Made by a program: the position numbers and the translations under genes. This document shows, in pieces, positions 34,301 to 45,245 of a stretch of 64,000 bases of DNA. Under the pieces are notes generated by a model. That model was not told where the DNA came from and ran no database searches. It was given only the letters and a program-made list of their open reading frames with translations. The number at the start of each line of letters is the position of its first letter. Position 1 is the first letter of the stretch. This stretch comes from Tetracentron sinense (Eukaryota; Streptophyta; Magnoliopsida; Trochodendrales; Trochodendraceae). The DNA is taken from positions 20,714,607 through 20,778,606 of the forward strand of contig CM026568.1 in assembly GCA_015143295.1 (NCBI GenBank), in the 5' to 3' direction.

Positions 34301-36896
34301 TTCTCCTTCCTCGCTCATCGAGGCTCCTCAGTTCCAAAATCAACAGTACTCATTTTTATCTTTATTTCCCACGGTAGAAGGTAAACTTCACCTATGTTTC
34401 TCCTAAGGTAAACCTCATTTATCTCCTCTATGGCCCATTTGGATCGCAAGAATTGAGGAGTGAGAATTGGAATTGGGGGATAAGAATTTCAATTCTAGTT
34501 CGGCCCGCTCAATTCCTAGAAATTTCAGTTCACATAGGAATTGAAACAATACCAATTCCGACATTTTGTGGAATTGCTATATACACCTAGGAAGTCGATA
34601 TCATTTGTCGTGTGCATGAGAATTGACACAATACTTCTATAACCTCAGTATCCCTTTTTCTCGACCTTCTTAGATTATTTTTTATTTGAATTGTCATAAA
34701 AATAATAATTTATTTTAAATGCTAAATATTTTTTAAAATTTATTTATTTATATTTAATTAAGTAATTTTTACTGAAATATTTTTTTATATCTAATTCAAC
34801 TTAAATGATTTTTTAAAATAAAATATTTATTCTAAAAAAATTTAAGTACAGTTTTTAGAAATTTTTAGTAAATATTTATCTTAAATTAAAAAAAAATTTG
34901 AAAAAATATTTAAAATATATAATAGTTATATATTCTGATAGTTGATTATCAAAATAAAAAAATATATGATATTTTATTTTTTGAATAGAAAGTTGTTATT
35001 TATTAAATATCTATTAAAAAATAGGAAACATTAGAAGAATTATTTATCGAAAACAAATATTTTAATCTTTAAATTCATAATCTCTTATATAATTAGAGTC
35101 TATAATTATAATATACTAAAAATTCTCTAATAAAAAAAAATCGAATCAAAACAAAAATATATAATAAAAATTTCGTTTATTTATATTAAGAAGTGGTAGA
35201 ACCCACTATTCTATAGATTTATATTACGTATCGTTACCCACTATATGGCCCAACCCATTTATATGATTTTATCTAAAAAGATAATTATTCATCTCATATA
35301 TGTAAACAAGTGAACTTGAAATTCATAGCATATCTCCATCAATATTCCAATGTACCAATAGTAGAACTTCAATACTTTAGACTTTTCAATTCATAAATAT
35401 TGCAATGCCTATGCATAAGAACTCTTATAAGAACTCTTACAGATGTTCTAATTCTGGCGATCCAAATGACAAGACCATCAATATCATTAGGGGTGGATTT
35501 AATCCAAGTTGAGCTAAGCTAAGCTCGATCTCGTCTCAAACTTGTTCAAGCTTGGCTCGTGCTCGATTCCAAGTCAAAATAAGAGGCTTGAAGCTCGGCT
35601 AAAAAATAATGGCTTGGCTCAAGCTCGAATTGATTCGAGCTCCGCTTGAGCTTGGTTAGTAAAAAAATTATTTATATATTTAAAAAAATATTATTAGTAT
35701 TAATATTTATAATTTATAATTTTATTAATATATTATAATATTCAAGTCAAGCTGAATCAAACAAGGCCTGGCTCAAGCTCGGCTTGGACATAGTTTCAAG
35801 CTCAACTAAAAGCTTGGCTGAGTCAAGCCAAATACTTAGGCTTGAGCTCGATTTAATTGAGCCGGGCCGATGAGCTGGCTCGGCTTGGCTATTGATACTT
35901 GATTTTCTATTTTCTATTATTGTAGTGCCTACATTGTGTTTTCTATGCAAAGAAGAGTTGTTTCTGCTTCAATTTCATTATTTTCTGGATCTGTCTTTGT
36001 GGGTGTGTTCTTGGTGTCTGTGATTCGGTTTCATTTTCGCGTTCATCTGAAACCTCCGTTAAACTCAACTTCAGGAGAAGAAAAATAATAATAGTAGTAA
36101 AAGCAAACTTGTCTTAATGCTGTTGAATTTCAAACACAAGTAGAAAAAGCTAAAGATGAGCCATTTTGCCTGACCAGGTTTCTCTTTTCTGTCTATTTTG
36201 TCTCTGTTATCTTTTTCTACAGGAAACAGAGGAGCAGGTAGGACTCCATTAAATTGGGAAACCAGGTCTAGCATTGCCCTTGGAGCTGCCCGTGGCATTC
36301 AATACCTCCACTTGCAGGGCCCGAGTGTCTCCCATGGCAATATAAAGTCATCCAACATCCTCCTCACCAAATCCTGTGATGCCCGCATCTCTGATTTTGG
36401 TCTTGCCCACCTCGTTGGCCCTACTTCAACTCCCAATCGCATCGCTGGCTACCGTGCACCAGAGGTGACTGATGCCCGCAGGGTCTCTCAGAAGGCTGAT
36501 GTCTACAGCTTCGGTGTTCTGCTGTTGGAGCTGCTGACGGGTAAGGCCCCCACTCATGCCCTCTTGAATGAAGAGGGAATCGACCTCCCTAGATGGGTTC
36601 AATCGGTAGTGCAAGGGGAGTGGGCTACTGAGGTGTTTGATATCGAGCTCCTCAGATACCAAAATGTCGAGGAAGAGATGGTTCAGCTCTTACAGCTTGG
36701 GATAGACTGTGCCGCTCAATACCCAGACAAGCGCCCTTCCATGTCTGAGGTAACAAGACGGATCGAGGAGCTTCGTATCTCTGGCCTACGACAAGAGCAA
36801 GACCTGCAGCCTGATCTGGTCGATGATGCGGATGATGGGTCTTCTCGGCGGATCAATTACATCGGTGTTGGGGCCCCATCTTTATTAATGGATTAA
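31330..36896 (+). CDS. LRR receptor-like kinase, RLK902/RKL1 type, probably inactive
   Basis: Exons 31330-32596 and 36223-36896 encode 646 residues; the CATG|GT donor and CTACAG|GA acceptor keep the frame (phase 1). Order: signal peptide (about 1-22), LRR N-cap with CTWQGVHC (51-58), about five LRRs (62-205), basic KKKK then membrane helix (about 233-256), juxtamembrane region, kinase domain (from about 340). The glycine loop GKGTFG and VAVK lysine (K365) are present and DFG is intact (480-482), but the catalytic loop is HGNIKSSN (460-467), without the aspartate of HRD. Subfamily LRR-III members with this change are annotated as probably inactive; RLK902 acts as a plasma-membrane defence co-receptor. 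The single intron position fits the family. The 3626-bp intron is swollen by repeats. Confidence 0.93.
32763..33004. mobile_element. hAT-type MITE in the kinase intron
   Basis: A perfect 8-bp duplication CCATTGGG (32755-32762 and 33005-33012) brackets a 242-bp unit. Its ends, CAGGCGCC and in reverse CACTGGCGGAGCC, are imperfect inverted repeats. It contains long G and C runs (32862-32872, 32953-32967, 32973-32980). The 8-bp duplication indicates hAT. Non-coding. Confidence 0.8.
33490..34385 (-). mobile_element. Possible LINE ORF1-like relic in the kinase intron
   Basis: Read on the minus strand, broken frames give phrases such as VWIQMHGLQIAS and FLKTRVEIA. These resemble the DUF4283-type part of plant LINE ORF1 proteins (WVQIHGLP ... 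LRVRVEID). The match is by eye and short. The rest of the segment has host-like base composition. It could instead be a retro-pseudogene of another gene. Confidence 0.35.
35488..35895. mobile_element. hAT-like non-autonomous element in the kinase intron
   Basis: The left end TAGGGGTGGATTTAATCC and the right end CTATTGATAC resemble the TAGGGGTGTCAAT termini common in plant hAT elements. Many subterminal copies of AAGCTCGGCTTG/CAAGCTCGA lie on both sides of an AT-rich centre. No 8-bp duplication could be confirmed. No coding. Confidence 0.65.
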
Positions 36897-37830
36897 AGAA
36901 GCATCATGATCATTCATTATGCTTATTTTTAGCATGTTAAATCTGATGCTTTTGCTCGTTTAACGTGGGGGTCATCTTTTATCAAGAATCAAAACTTTCT
37001 ATGTTTTTTCTTTCTTTTTTTCTTTTTTACTTTACCTTTGTAGCAGCCCCTTATTTCTTTTAACTTTTTGGGGTTCAATGTTTTTCGTGAGTAGCCTTGT
37101 AATTGTATTTCTTGGTGTAGGGATGGTGGTTGCTGCTTTTGCTTTTAAAGCCAACTCTCATTCTATTTAGATCGCATTCAGGTGAGTCAAGTACCCATAC
37201 CTCATGTGGCTTGTGCCAGTGGCAGCGTGTGTGTGGGATGTTCAGAATTTCATTCCCTTAAATGAAGGTGGTTGATTGGCTCACCATGTTTAGCCTGCTT
37301 CTAAGTCAAGTGTTCGGCTCTCTAATCTACTAATTAGGGGTAGTCAACACTAAGTAGTGTTGTGGCCTAATCGTATAGGGAAGAAACCTACCCATTGTAA
37401 GAATAAGTACCACATGTTTGCTAATCTTTATCCCTTCTTGGGTAAATATTTATTTGATAAAGGTGTTTAATCTTGATTTATCCCTTCTTTGGGTAAATAT
37501 TTATTTAGGGCTGTAGACTGGGTGGTCTATCGCCTGCACGAAATAGGGGCGGGCTGGGGTAAGGTTCCATGGGTTTGGGTTATATCTTTATTAAGTATTT
37601 GAGTTTTGTGTTGGTTTTGGGCAAACCATAATAAAGTCCAGTTAACCCCGGCCAGACCGAAATTGTGCAACCTCTTTCTTATACCCAAATTACACCCACA
37701 TAATAAAACTCTTAGCCATTCAGTCTTGCAATAAAAAAAATAGAGAGAGACGAGGGTTTCATTTTCTATTTTCCCTCTTTCTTCACATTTTTTATTTCTG
37801 AAGTTGGATTTACTCTCCTCACTTGGTATC
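36897..37830. other. 3' region of the kinase gene and anonymous DNA
   Basis: It probably starts with the 3' UTR. At 37425-37505 a short unit (TTTATCCCTTCT(T)GGGTAAATATTTATTT) is duplicated. A GGGCGGGCTGGGG-rich part at 37510-37660 looks like a hAT-type end. No gene. Confidence 0.5.
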
Positions 37831-38791
37831 TGAAGAGAAATTGATATTATTGAATTCTCAAGATGATTACAAAGAGACCCAACTGTTTAAATAGATAATA
37901 GTATATAGATAAATATAAAAACTAAATCAAACCATCCCTAATCTAATGTTAATCAAATCTCAATCTCATTCTAAATCCAAATCTTTCAAATTGTGATGGA
38001 TGGTAATGATATGGTGCATCTCATACATATCATAATCATACATGTACTCTATTACTCCCCCTCAAACTAATGTAGATTTGAAAATATGCGTGAGTTTGAT
38101 ACTCAATCAGGTAAGGTAGCTTGCTAGTCATTCTAATGTCGTTGTAAATCTTGATAGTTGTCAATCGTCACCGTTGTTGATGTGTTGTATGAAGAGAGAA
38201 TAACAAGGGCCTCAATGGGCTATATCTCTATGGGTTAATGAAAAGAGGTGAACCTCAATGGGCCGAATAGCCTCTTGGGCAATGAAATGAGTCTCGTGGG
38301 CCACATTCAAAATGATATCCGTGATAGTGCCGACTATGGTCTTGCTAAAAGGGTCACGGGTCTTCAAAAGGGCATCTTTAAGCTTGAAAAATATATCCTT
38401 GTGTTTTTGCCTCTGGTCTTGTCCAATGGGTCACAAATTCTAAAATTGGTCTCTATGAGCCAAAAAGAAAACCCAATCTATCTCTCTCTCACTCTACACA
38501 ATCAACAACATTTTTTTTTTCGATTCATCCTTGGAATAATGATGAGGTGATGGTAAGTGTTTTCTACAATGACACTTCGTTTGATCGAACTCCAATAGCA
38601 CATTAATCCTGTTGTATTAATAATAGAATGCTAAGTCAACCTGATGAGGTGGTGGCTAAGCGTTTTTGAAAGTGGTGCCAAGCGGACGGCAACTGAAGTT
38701 TGCTCGTGTAGCCATCATTAAATGCTATGTCTATGTAAGATATACACACTAGCAATACCCGACACACCAATAGAGGTGGCAAAAACATCAT

Positions 38792-39135
38792 GTGGTGTCT
38801 ACAGAGATGGTGATAGCTAACATGTTGAAGGATACAAAGACAGCCACAACCCCTGTGGTGGTGACATCTATGTATGGGTGGAGGGCAAACATGAAGAGGA
38901 TTATGATTCTTGCAGTCAGACTTTATCGGATTCCAGCAAGCAAGCATACATGTGTGGTAAGAGGATGTTTGTGATCAACCCGAGACACCCAATCATCAAG
39001 GGACTTCGAAAGAGAGTCGTCAAGGACTCCGAGAATGATAGCGTAAATCAAACCATACGGCTCATTTACCAAACAACACTCATGGAGGGGTGGGAGGAGT
39101 TTAACATAATAGGGAACACGTGGCCGATTGAGTGA
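38792..39135 (+). pseudogene. Endoplasmin (ER HSP90) C-terminal fragment, broken
   Basis: Two overlapping frames give TTPVVVTSMYGWRANMKRIM, then SQTLSDSSKQAYMCGKRMF, VINPRHPIIKGLRKRVVKD and LIYQTTLMEG. This order and wording match the HSP90 C-terminal region of the ER paralogue (endoplasmin/GRP94; SHEPHERD in Arabidopsis), for example YGWSANMERIM and INPRHPIIKEL. The frame shifts near 38905-38920, where a few extra bases stand compared with the expected codons, and homology fades after about 39095. No intron is visible across the matched part, which would fit either a retro-copy or a single exon. It lies antisense inside the Copia-type element 37831-40935. Confidence 0.85.
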
Positions 39136-40192
39136 CAAAGATGGGCCAGATGATTTGATCCAAAACAACATTCACAATAGACGATTCAGGCTGATTTTCA
39201 ATGAAGAAGTCTGATTGCAACCAAATACATAATGGTGAATGGTAATGATGGTTCCGGACATCATAGTCAACTGTGCTGGTAGCATATGGTGGTATTAGCT
39301 ACAGTACTAAGGCATCATCAACTACATGAGGTTTCTGAAAGGCTACGATGCGAATATGGAATGCTATGATAGCATTTGACAAAATAAGGATCGTCCGATC
39401 TAAGTTATAACCTTTGTGACGATGCCCAAGGTTGTATGGAGATTTCTCCTTGTAGGATTTTCATACGCTTCTTTCACAAAGCAAAATAGGTAAGTAGTGG
39501 TTTATTCTCCTTTCCTTGTGTGTCTTTCCCAAAGAAGGGAAGACCCTTTATATAGAGAATAATAGATCCGTTGGATCATTAATTCTCATAGCTTGATCAA
39601 AGGAAAATGTTACCAGATCTACGGTCTGAATTAAACCACATTATTGTCTCACCACACCTCTTGGTCAAAATGGTTACCTAGCTTATAAATGTGTTTTACT
39701 CCGGTCAAACTAGCCGTTGTGGCTGTTGACTTGGTTTTACACCATTTAATGGTACACTCTGATCAAGGTACCCAATCTGATCAGATGTGCCCCATCATCA
39801 GACGTCCCACAATGTCAACATGCATATCATGATCATGCATATGCAACATGAGAAAAAATACTAATATATAATAGATATTTATTTTGTTTTAAAACATGGG
39901 TGATGATATAGTGCATGTGAGGTGTATGAATGTATGTATGCAACTAAGTTTTACCCAAAGGATTGAGGCTTTCTATTAATCCGGATTTATCCATCAACCG
40001 TGGTTATTCCGGTCAAGGGCTTGTAGCCACATGATCCTACAGTTTCATGATCAGATTTGGGCATGACAGATAGAAAAAGGAAAAAGAAAAGAGGATTTAG
40101 AGGGGTTTAGGCCTGGCTGGTGGCAAGCGGCACCACTTGCCGGAAAAACGGAATCAAACGAAAAAAAAATCAAAATAAGCGATGGATCGTCC

Positions 40193-40362
40193 GCTCTGAT
40201 ATCATGAAGAAACTGAATATTATTGATTGACTTAAGTAATTTACAAGGACCCAAAGATGGTTTAAATAGATAATTCACGATTCCTAAAATAGAAGGAAAC
40301 CTCAATTAAACCAAATCTAATATTCTCTAATCTCTTTAATTCAAATTCAAATAATCTTGTGA
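40193..40362 (-). mobile_element. Second Copia-type primer-binding site and LTR end
   Basis: GCTCTGATATCA (40193-40204; reverse TGATATCAGAGC) is followed by TGAAGAAACTGAATATTATT, closely similar to the LTR start at 37831 and 40712. The preceding 40040-40190 resembles the leader near 1110-1190 (GGCACCACTTGCCGGA). It is part of another copy of the same family lying within the element. Confidence 0.65.
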
Positions 40363-40935
40363 AGTCCATCATGTTGGTGGTCACCGCCTAACTGTGAAGT
40401 CCATCGCTGTCGTCTCTCACTCATCTTAGAGGTTGTTGGAGCTAGTGGCCTACTAGATCAGCTATATGATCTCCTCCCAAAAAAATCACGAAGTGTGACC
40501 CGCGATTTGAAAAAAACTTTCGTTGGAGAAATCTTCAATTAAAAAAAAGCAGAGATTATAAGACATGAATATGAGAATTGGGGGGTTGTAGATGTATAAA
40601 AGAGAATGGTAAGATTTTTTAATTTTTTTTAAAAAAGTTTCACATCCGACGGGCCGGAAAGAGAAAAACAATAGATAAAAGGTCACCAAATGATTAGTAG
40701 CTCTGATACCATAAAGAGAAACTGATATTATTAAATTCTCAAGATGATTACAAAGAGACCCAAGTAGGGTTTAAATATAATAGTATATAGATAAATATAG
40801 AAACTAAATCAAACAATTCATAATCTAATGTTAATCAAATCTCAATCTCATTCTAAATCCAAATCTTTCCAATTGTGATGATGGTAATGATATGGTGCAT
40901 TACATGCATATTATAACAATACATGTACTCTATTA

Positions 40936-41703
40936 ATTTCTACAATTAGATATATTCTCTTTCTTTCTCTACCTCTTCGATTTCTACAAAAAAAAAAAAA
41001 AAAAAAAAAAGGATTGATAGAGTTTGCAAGGACATTGAACTCTTTGTGTGATTGTGGTGTAAAACATTGCTTACACAAACTAAATTTATGCATTCAACAA
41101 GAACATAGAGATGATTTTTACCTTTTAGAAACAAGAGATCATAGATGCAATTTTGATGAAATGTCTCATTGCTTTATCATAGATTCTGCGATATTTATTT
41201 ACCATTTAGACAAATCCTTTCCTCATGTATGAAGAATTTTTTTGGTATTATATAGGTTTAAATTTCATCATATATTTTAAGGTACACAATTGTAGTACAC
41301 ATATAAATATATATGTAAGCTGACCTGAAACTATCTCAAACTTATAATAACGTACATAAGTTGGGCTTGAGCTTCATGTATTGGAATGACTTTGGGTTTG
41401 GGCTGAGTTAGGCATGGGAATAAATAAGAAAGGCTAAGCCCAAACTAGCTTAAGCCCATTTATTCAACTTAGGCAATAATCCAGATTGCTTCTTTCATAT
41501 TTTGTGTAGTGGAGAGACATGTTAATTTGTTTGTTTTTCTTCATAGTAACCTGATGCAGAAATCAAAGGGGTGTTGGTCATGAATCTTATAGGTGTTTGG
41601 CTATTGGGGCAGTGCCATAGGGTGATTGGCCCACGGGTAAGACCTGAATGTGATTTAAATAGAAAACAAGATGTGTAGCTTGTTTAAATATTTGGTATAT
41701 GGT
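40936..41703. other. Intergenic, nothing firm
   Basis: An A-run of about 24 at 40988-41011 and GGGCTTGAGC/AAGCCCAA phrases at 41360-41460, like hAT-type ends. No gene. Confidence 0.5.
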
Positions 41704-43411
41704 TGTTGTGTGGAAAAATGCAATCTTGGTGTCCAATACAATACTGACAAAAATATAAAGAACATGTAATCATAACACAAGATATATGTGATGCACCCAC
41801 CATATGAATGCATTCGAAGGCGAAGATGATAAAAAACTTCTACTATGCATAGATTATATGATATTGAGATTTTCACTCTCAACACAAAGCATTCACTCTA
41901 TACGAGAGTCACTGAGATTAGCAGTGAACTTGTTCTTTTTCTCGAGAACTATTCATTTCCCCCAAGAGTTACCTCTCTTCTAAAGACTCCCTGCTTTCCT
42001 GAGAATTACTTGGGCTCTCTCTCATACCAACCTGCTCTCCCTTGTAGCCCTATTCACTCATATCCTCAATCATTACCAGTAAGCTTGGCTATATCCAAGC
42101 TTATTTATATGAATTGTAGAACCATAATTAAAATCCTAAACCAACTAGAATTTCTATAAGGAAAACAATCTGCTTTTCACGGGGTGACACGAGAGCAGCG
42201 TTTCATTCCCCCCCCGAAAGAAAAAAAATCGACATGCGTCCCCCTTTTAAAATCCCTAAGCTGTGGTTAAGATTCACTAACCCTTAGGATTAATACTTTT
42301 AACCTCAGTTTTTAGAAAGAAAAAAAAAGTTCAAATATTAAATACATTTAAAAGGGGCTAACCAACTGTTGGCTTTTTGGAGGACGAGATGTGCTCTCGC
42401 CGCAAGGAGCGGATTAATGTTATTTCTTTAAATTCTAATCCGAACAAAATTACTCCAGATTAACAGAATTTTATATCAAATAGATTTTAGGAAAATCCTA
42501 ACAATCTCTAAAAATTTTGGTGGAACTTGAAAGTTTCATATTTGTAGAACTTTTGCACGCTATTGAATAATATAGTTCTAGACATCAAGTAAAATTTGGC
42601 ATGAAACAATGAAAGTTCTAGACTTTAAAACTTCCGCCAAAAGAACACATCCTTAAGGTGTTACAAATAACATTGCCGCATGTACATCAACTGTAAGAAA
42701 ATTAAGCTTAAAATCCTCGACAAAACTACTTCGTCATCTTCAGCTTCAACAATCTTACACAAACCTTACTAGATCCACCGATATTTGACTTGCCACTAGC
42801 CAAATTGTGCTTCAAGTCTATCTTTTCCACCTCGAGCAGATTGCTACGTCAAAGCCCTAAGAAAAACTCATACCTCACTTAGATACCAATTGTTGTTTAA
42901 AAAAAATACAATCTTAAAGTCGGTGACAATGCAAGAAATATTGAAAAAATAGAAATATAAATAACACAAACATAACCCAAGATATATGTGGTTCACCCAC
43001 CATAGGGCTACATCTAAGGGCTATCATGAACTTTAAGTATGCAAAGATTACATGGTGTAAAGATTTTTACTCTCAAACACAGATGTTCCACATATATTCC
43101 AATCTTTAGAGAGTTGCTGGGATTGATCATTTGAGTCTGCTCTTCTTTGTGAGAGTTATCCGTTCACTCACTCTTCTTGAGAACTACGTACCCAAACTCT
43201 TCCTGAGAGCAAACCACTCTCGTTGGGAATCCTATCCACTCTCATATCCTCGGTCATTACTAATAAGCCTACACCTTAAGCTTATTTATATAATTATAAA
43301 ACCTCAGTTCAAATTCTAAACCAACTAGGATATCCATAAATTCTATTTCCAAAAGATAAGTCCATATTAATGAAATTTTACGACAAATAGAATTTCAGGC
43401 AAATCCCAACA
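41704..43411 (-). mobile_element. Small non-coding LTR element (TRIM-like)
   Basis: The left LTR (41704-42503, enlarged by an insertion at about 42165-42430) and the right LTR (42891-43411, 521 bp) share AAGATATATGTG, CACCCACCATA, TCATATCCTC and AAACCAACTAG, and end CCTAACA/CCCAACA. The 387-bp interior next to the right LTR has GATACCAA in reverse (42882-42889), a TTGGTATC-type primer-binding site. Moderate divergence between the LTRs suggests an old insertion. No coding; no target duplication seen. Confidence 0.75.
42165..42430. mobile_element. Fold-back element inserted in the left LTR
   Basis: It is absent from the partner LTR. It has CGAGAGCA near the left end and in reverse near the right, GACATGCGTCCCCCTTTTAA, and TGTGGTTAAGATTCACTAAC followed by TTAACC, the core shared with the elements near 24, 29, 47 and 63 kb. 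Exact ends are not resolved. Confidence 0.6.
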
Positions 43412-43822
43412 AAAGAATTAGTGATGATGATGTTGAGTACTGTTTTAAAATCAAATCTTATTGTGTCTAGGGTTCACTTAAATTAGCTACACGGGTTTGA
43501 TTTTGAGATAGATAATGTGCAATTGCATGACAAGAACTGTATTTAAGAGTTACGAATAATAAGTGAATATTTTTATTTTCTTCTAAGGATGTGAGGGAAG
43601 AATAAGGATTTGATTATCAAGCGAATTCCAAGGCGATGTGGTGCGCCATGCGGTCCAGTATGGTCTAAAGAGGCTCAGGCAGGTGATCCCCAGAGACCTC
43701 ATAAATTGGCTGACAGTAGACAGTAGTTTGGTCCTCAATTGCTTGGCAACGAATGTGTGTGAAAGGCGGCTTGTGGAGTATTAATCTTAAGCCCCTTTGG
43801 ACAAAATCAGATTAGCTTGCCG
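43412..43822. other. Intergenic, nothing recognised
   Basis: No domain, RNA gene or repeat was identified. Confidence 0.5.
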
Positions 43823-44747
43823 TAGGGGTGGCAATCCAGCCCTTCAGTGAAACTACTGACCCAGCCCTCCCAAGTAAGGCTGTCAAAAAAGCCCATATAG
43901 AAGGGTACCCGGCCCGGCCCGGCCCTCCAAAGCCCTCCAAAGCCCGGCCCTACCCCAGCCCTTGGGCCAGGCAGGGCCAAAAAATTGGAAGCCCTTGTTC
44001 TCTAGGGCCGGGCTAGGGCTCCCCCTGTCCGGCCCTTCCCGGCCCGGCCCTACTTTATCTTAAGATAAATATTTTTTAATAATTTTACTAATATGCTCCC
44101 TTTAACCTTTCATTAACGTTATGAAAGTAGGGCTATGTTTGTAATTGCGCCAACTAAAGACCTTATAAAAACCAACCTAACACAGACCAAACTCTAACTT
44201 GTATTTACATTCTAAGACTTTGTCTCTTCATTCTTCAACTTCAATCGCACAGGCCACATACCACTTCGGCTCTTCATCGATCATCTCTCTCTCTCTCTCT
44301 CATATCTTACTCTCTACTTTCAGTTTTATATTTAAACATATTTTCAATTTTGTTCTATATAGTTTTATTATTCTACTTGTTTACCTATACTATGTTTTGG
44401 TTTATTATGCATGACTGTCACTGATAAGGAAATTTTTTTTTTAATTCTGTCATTGCTCTTTTTGTTGCAATGTTGATCCCAAACCCGAATAAAAGAGGAG
44501 GGTATCCATTTTCATGTAAGGTTGACAGTCGGTGTAGTAAAAAAAAATTTATTATCTTAAATGAAAAAAAAAAATTCCGCTCTTTCTTCCGGCCCGGCTT
44601 GGCCCCGGCCCTTGAGGGGCCGGGCTAGGGCCCAATCAACCCCGGCCCTTGAAGGGCTAGGGCCGGGCTAGGGCTCTACTCTTATAACGAAGGGTAGGGC
44701 TAGGGTTGACCCCGGCCCTACCCCAACCCGGCCCTTTGACACCCCTA
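43823..44747. mobile_element. hAT-like element with GGCCGGGC subterminal repeats
   Basis: The left end TAGGGGTGGCAATCC and the reverse of the right end TAGGGGTGTCAAAGGGCC are inverted repeats of the hAT type. Dense subterminal copies of CCGGCCC, GGCCGGGCTAGGGC and AGCCCTTG occur within about 220 bp of each end, around an AT-rich 500-bp core. No transposase frame, no certain 8-bp duplication. Confidence 0.75.
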
Positions 44748-44940
44748 CTCCCAAGTCCAAAGCTAACAAATTTAAGGGCTCTTTTTCTTACCTAAGGCCC
44801 GTGAGTTAGATAGGGCCGAATTTTCAAGTCCTCTAGCCCGGGTTCCACAGGTCTTACTATACCATAATATACATGTAGAGTATTGGATATTATAAATGAA
44901 ATCTATAATGAGATCTGTATTATACATGTGCTAGATGAGA

Positions 44941-45153
44941 TTGGAATTGGTCTTGCTCTCACAAGACCAAAACCGTCTTGCCCCTTTTCAGTGTCCGACA
45001 TGTGTTGATAAAAATGGGAGAAGTCATTTCATTTTCTCTCTTGTTTTTTTGACTTCTCCCCAATTGATATTTTCTCCACTTTTTATCGCCACATGACGAA
45101 TGCAAGACCAAGGCAAGACGGTTTTGGTCTTGCGAGAGTAAGACCAAATCCAA
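44941..45153. mobile_element. Inverted-repeat MITE, about 213 bp
   Basis: The arms TTGGAATTGGTCTTGCTCTC...AAGACCAAAACCGTCTTGCC at the left match the complement at the right for about 45 bases. The arms also fold on themselves (GGTCTTG...CAAGACC). Target duplication unresolved; Mutator-like by its look. Confidence 0.75.
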
Positions 45154-45245
45154 TTCCGTCTTAGATATATATTTTACATGGTAACACTTTAATACTATAC
45201 CTTATGTTAATACTGTGTCAAAACTCAAAATACATATTAGTATTG

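Larger units (their letters stand above)
37831..40935 (-). mobile_element. Copia-type non-autonomous LTR element with captured host DNA
   Basis: Two 224-bp direct LTRs (37831-38054 and 40712-40935) are clearly homologous along their length. Next to the right LTR is TGGTATCAGAGC in reverse (40700-40711), the tRNA-iMet primer-binding site. Next to the left LTR is TTTGAGGGGGAG in reverse (38055-38066), a typical Copia polypurine tract. Together they fix the minus orientation. The 2.65-kb interior has no recognised gag-pol; it holds an endoplasmin fragment (38792-39135) and a second related LTR end (40193-40362). No target duplication is evident. Confidence 0.8.

Noticed and set aside
38636-38947. 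His/Cys-rich minus-strand frame of 103 residues
   Set aside because: Overlaps the endoplasmin fragment on the other strand; antisense shadow.
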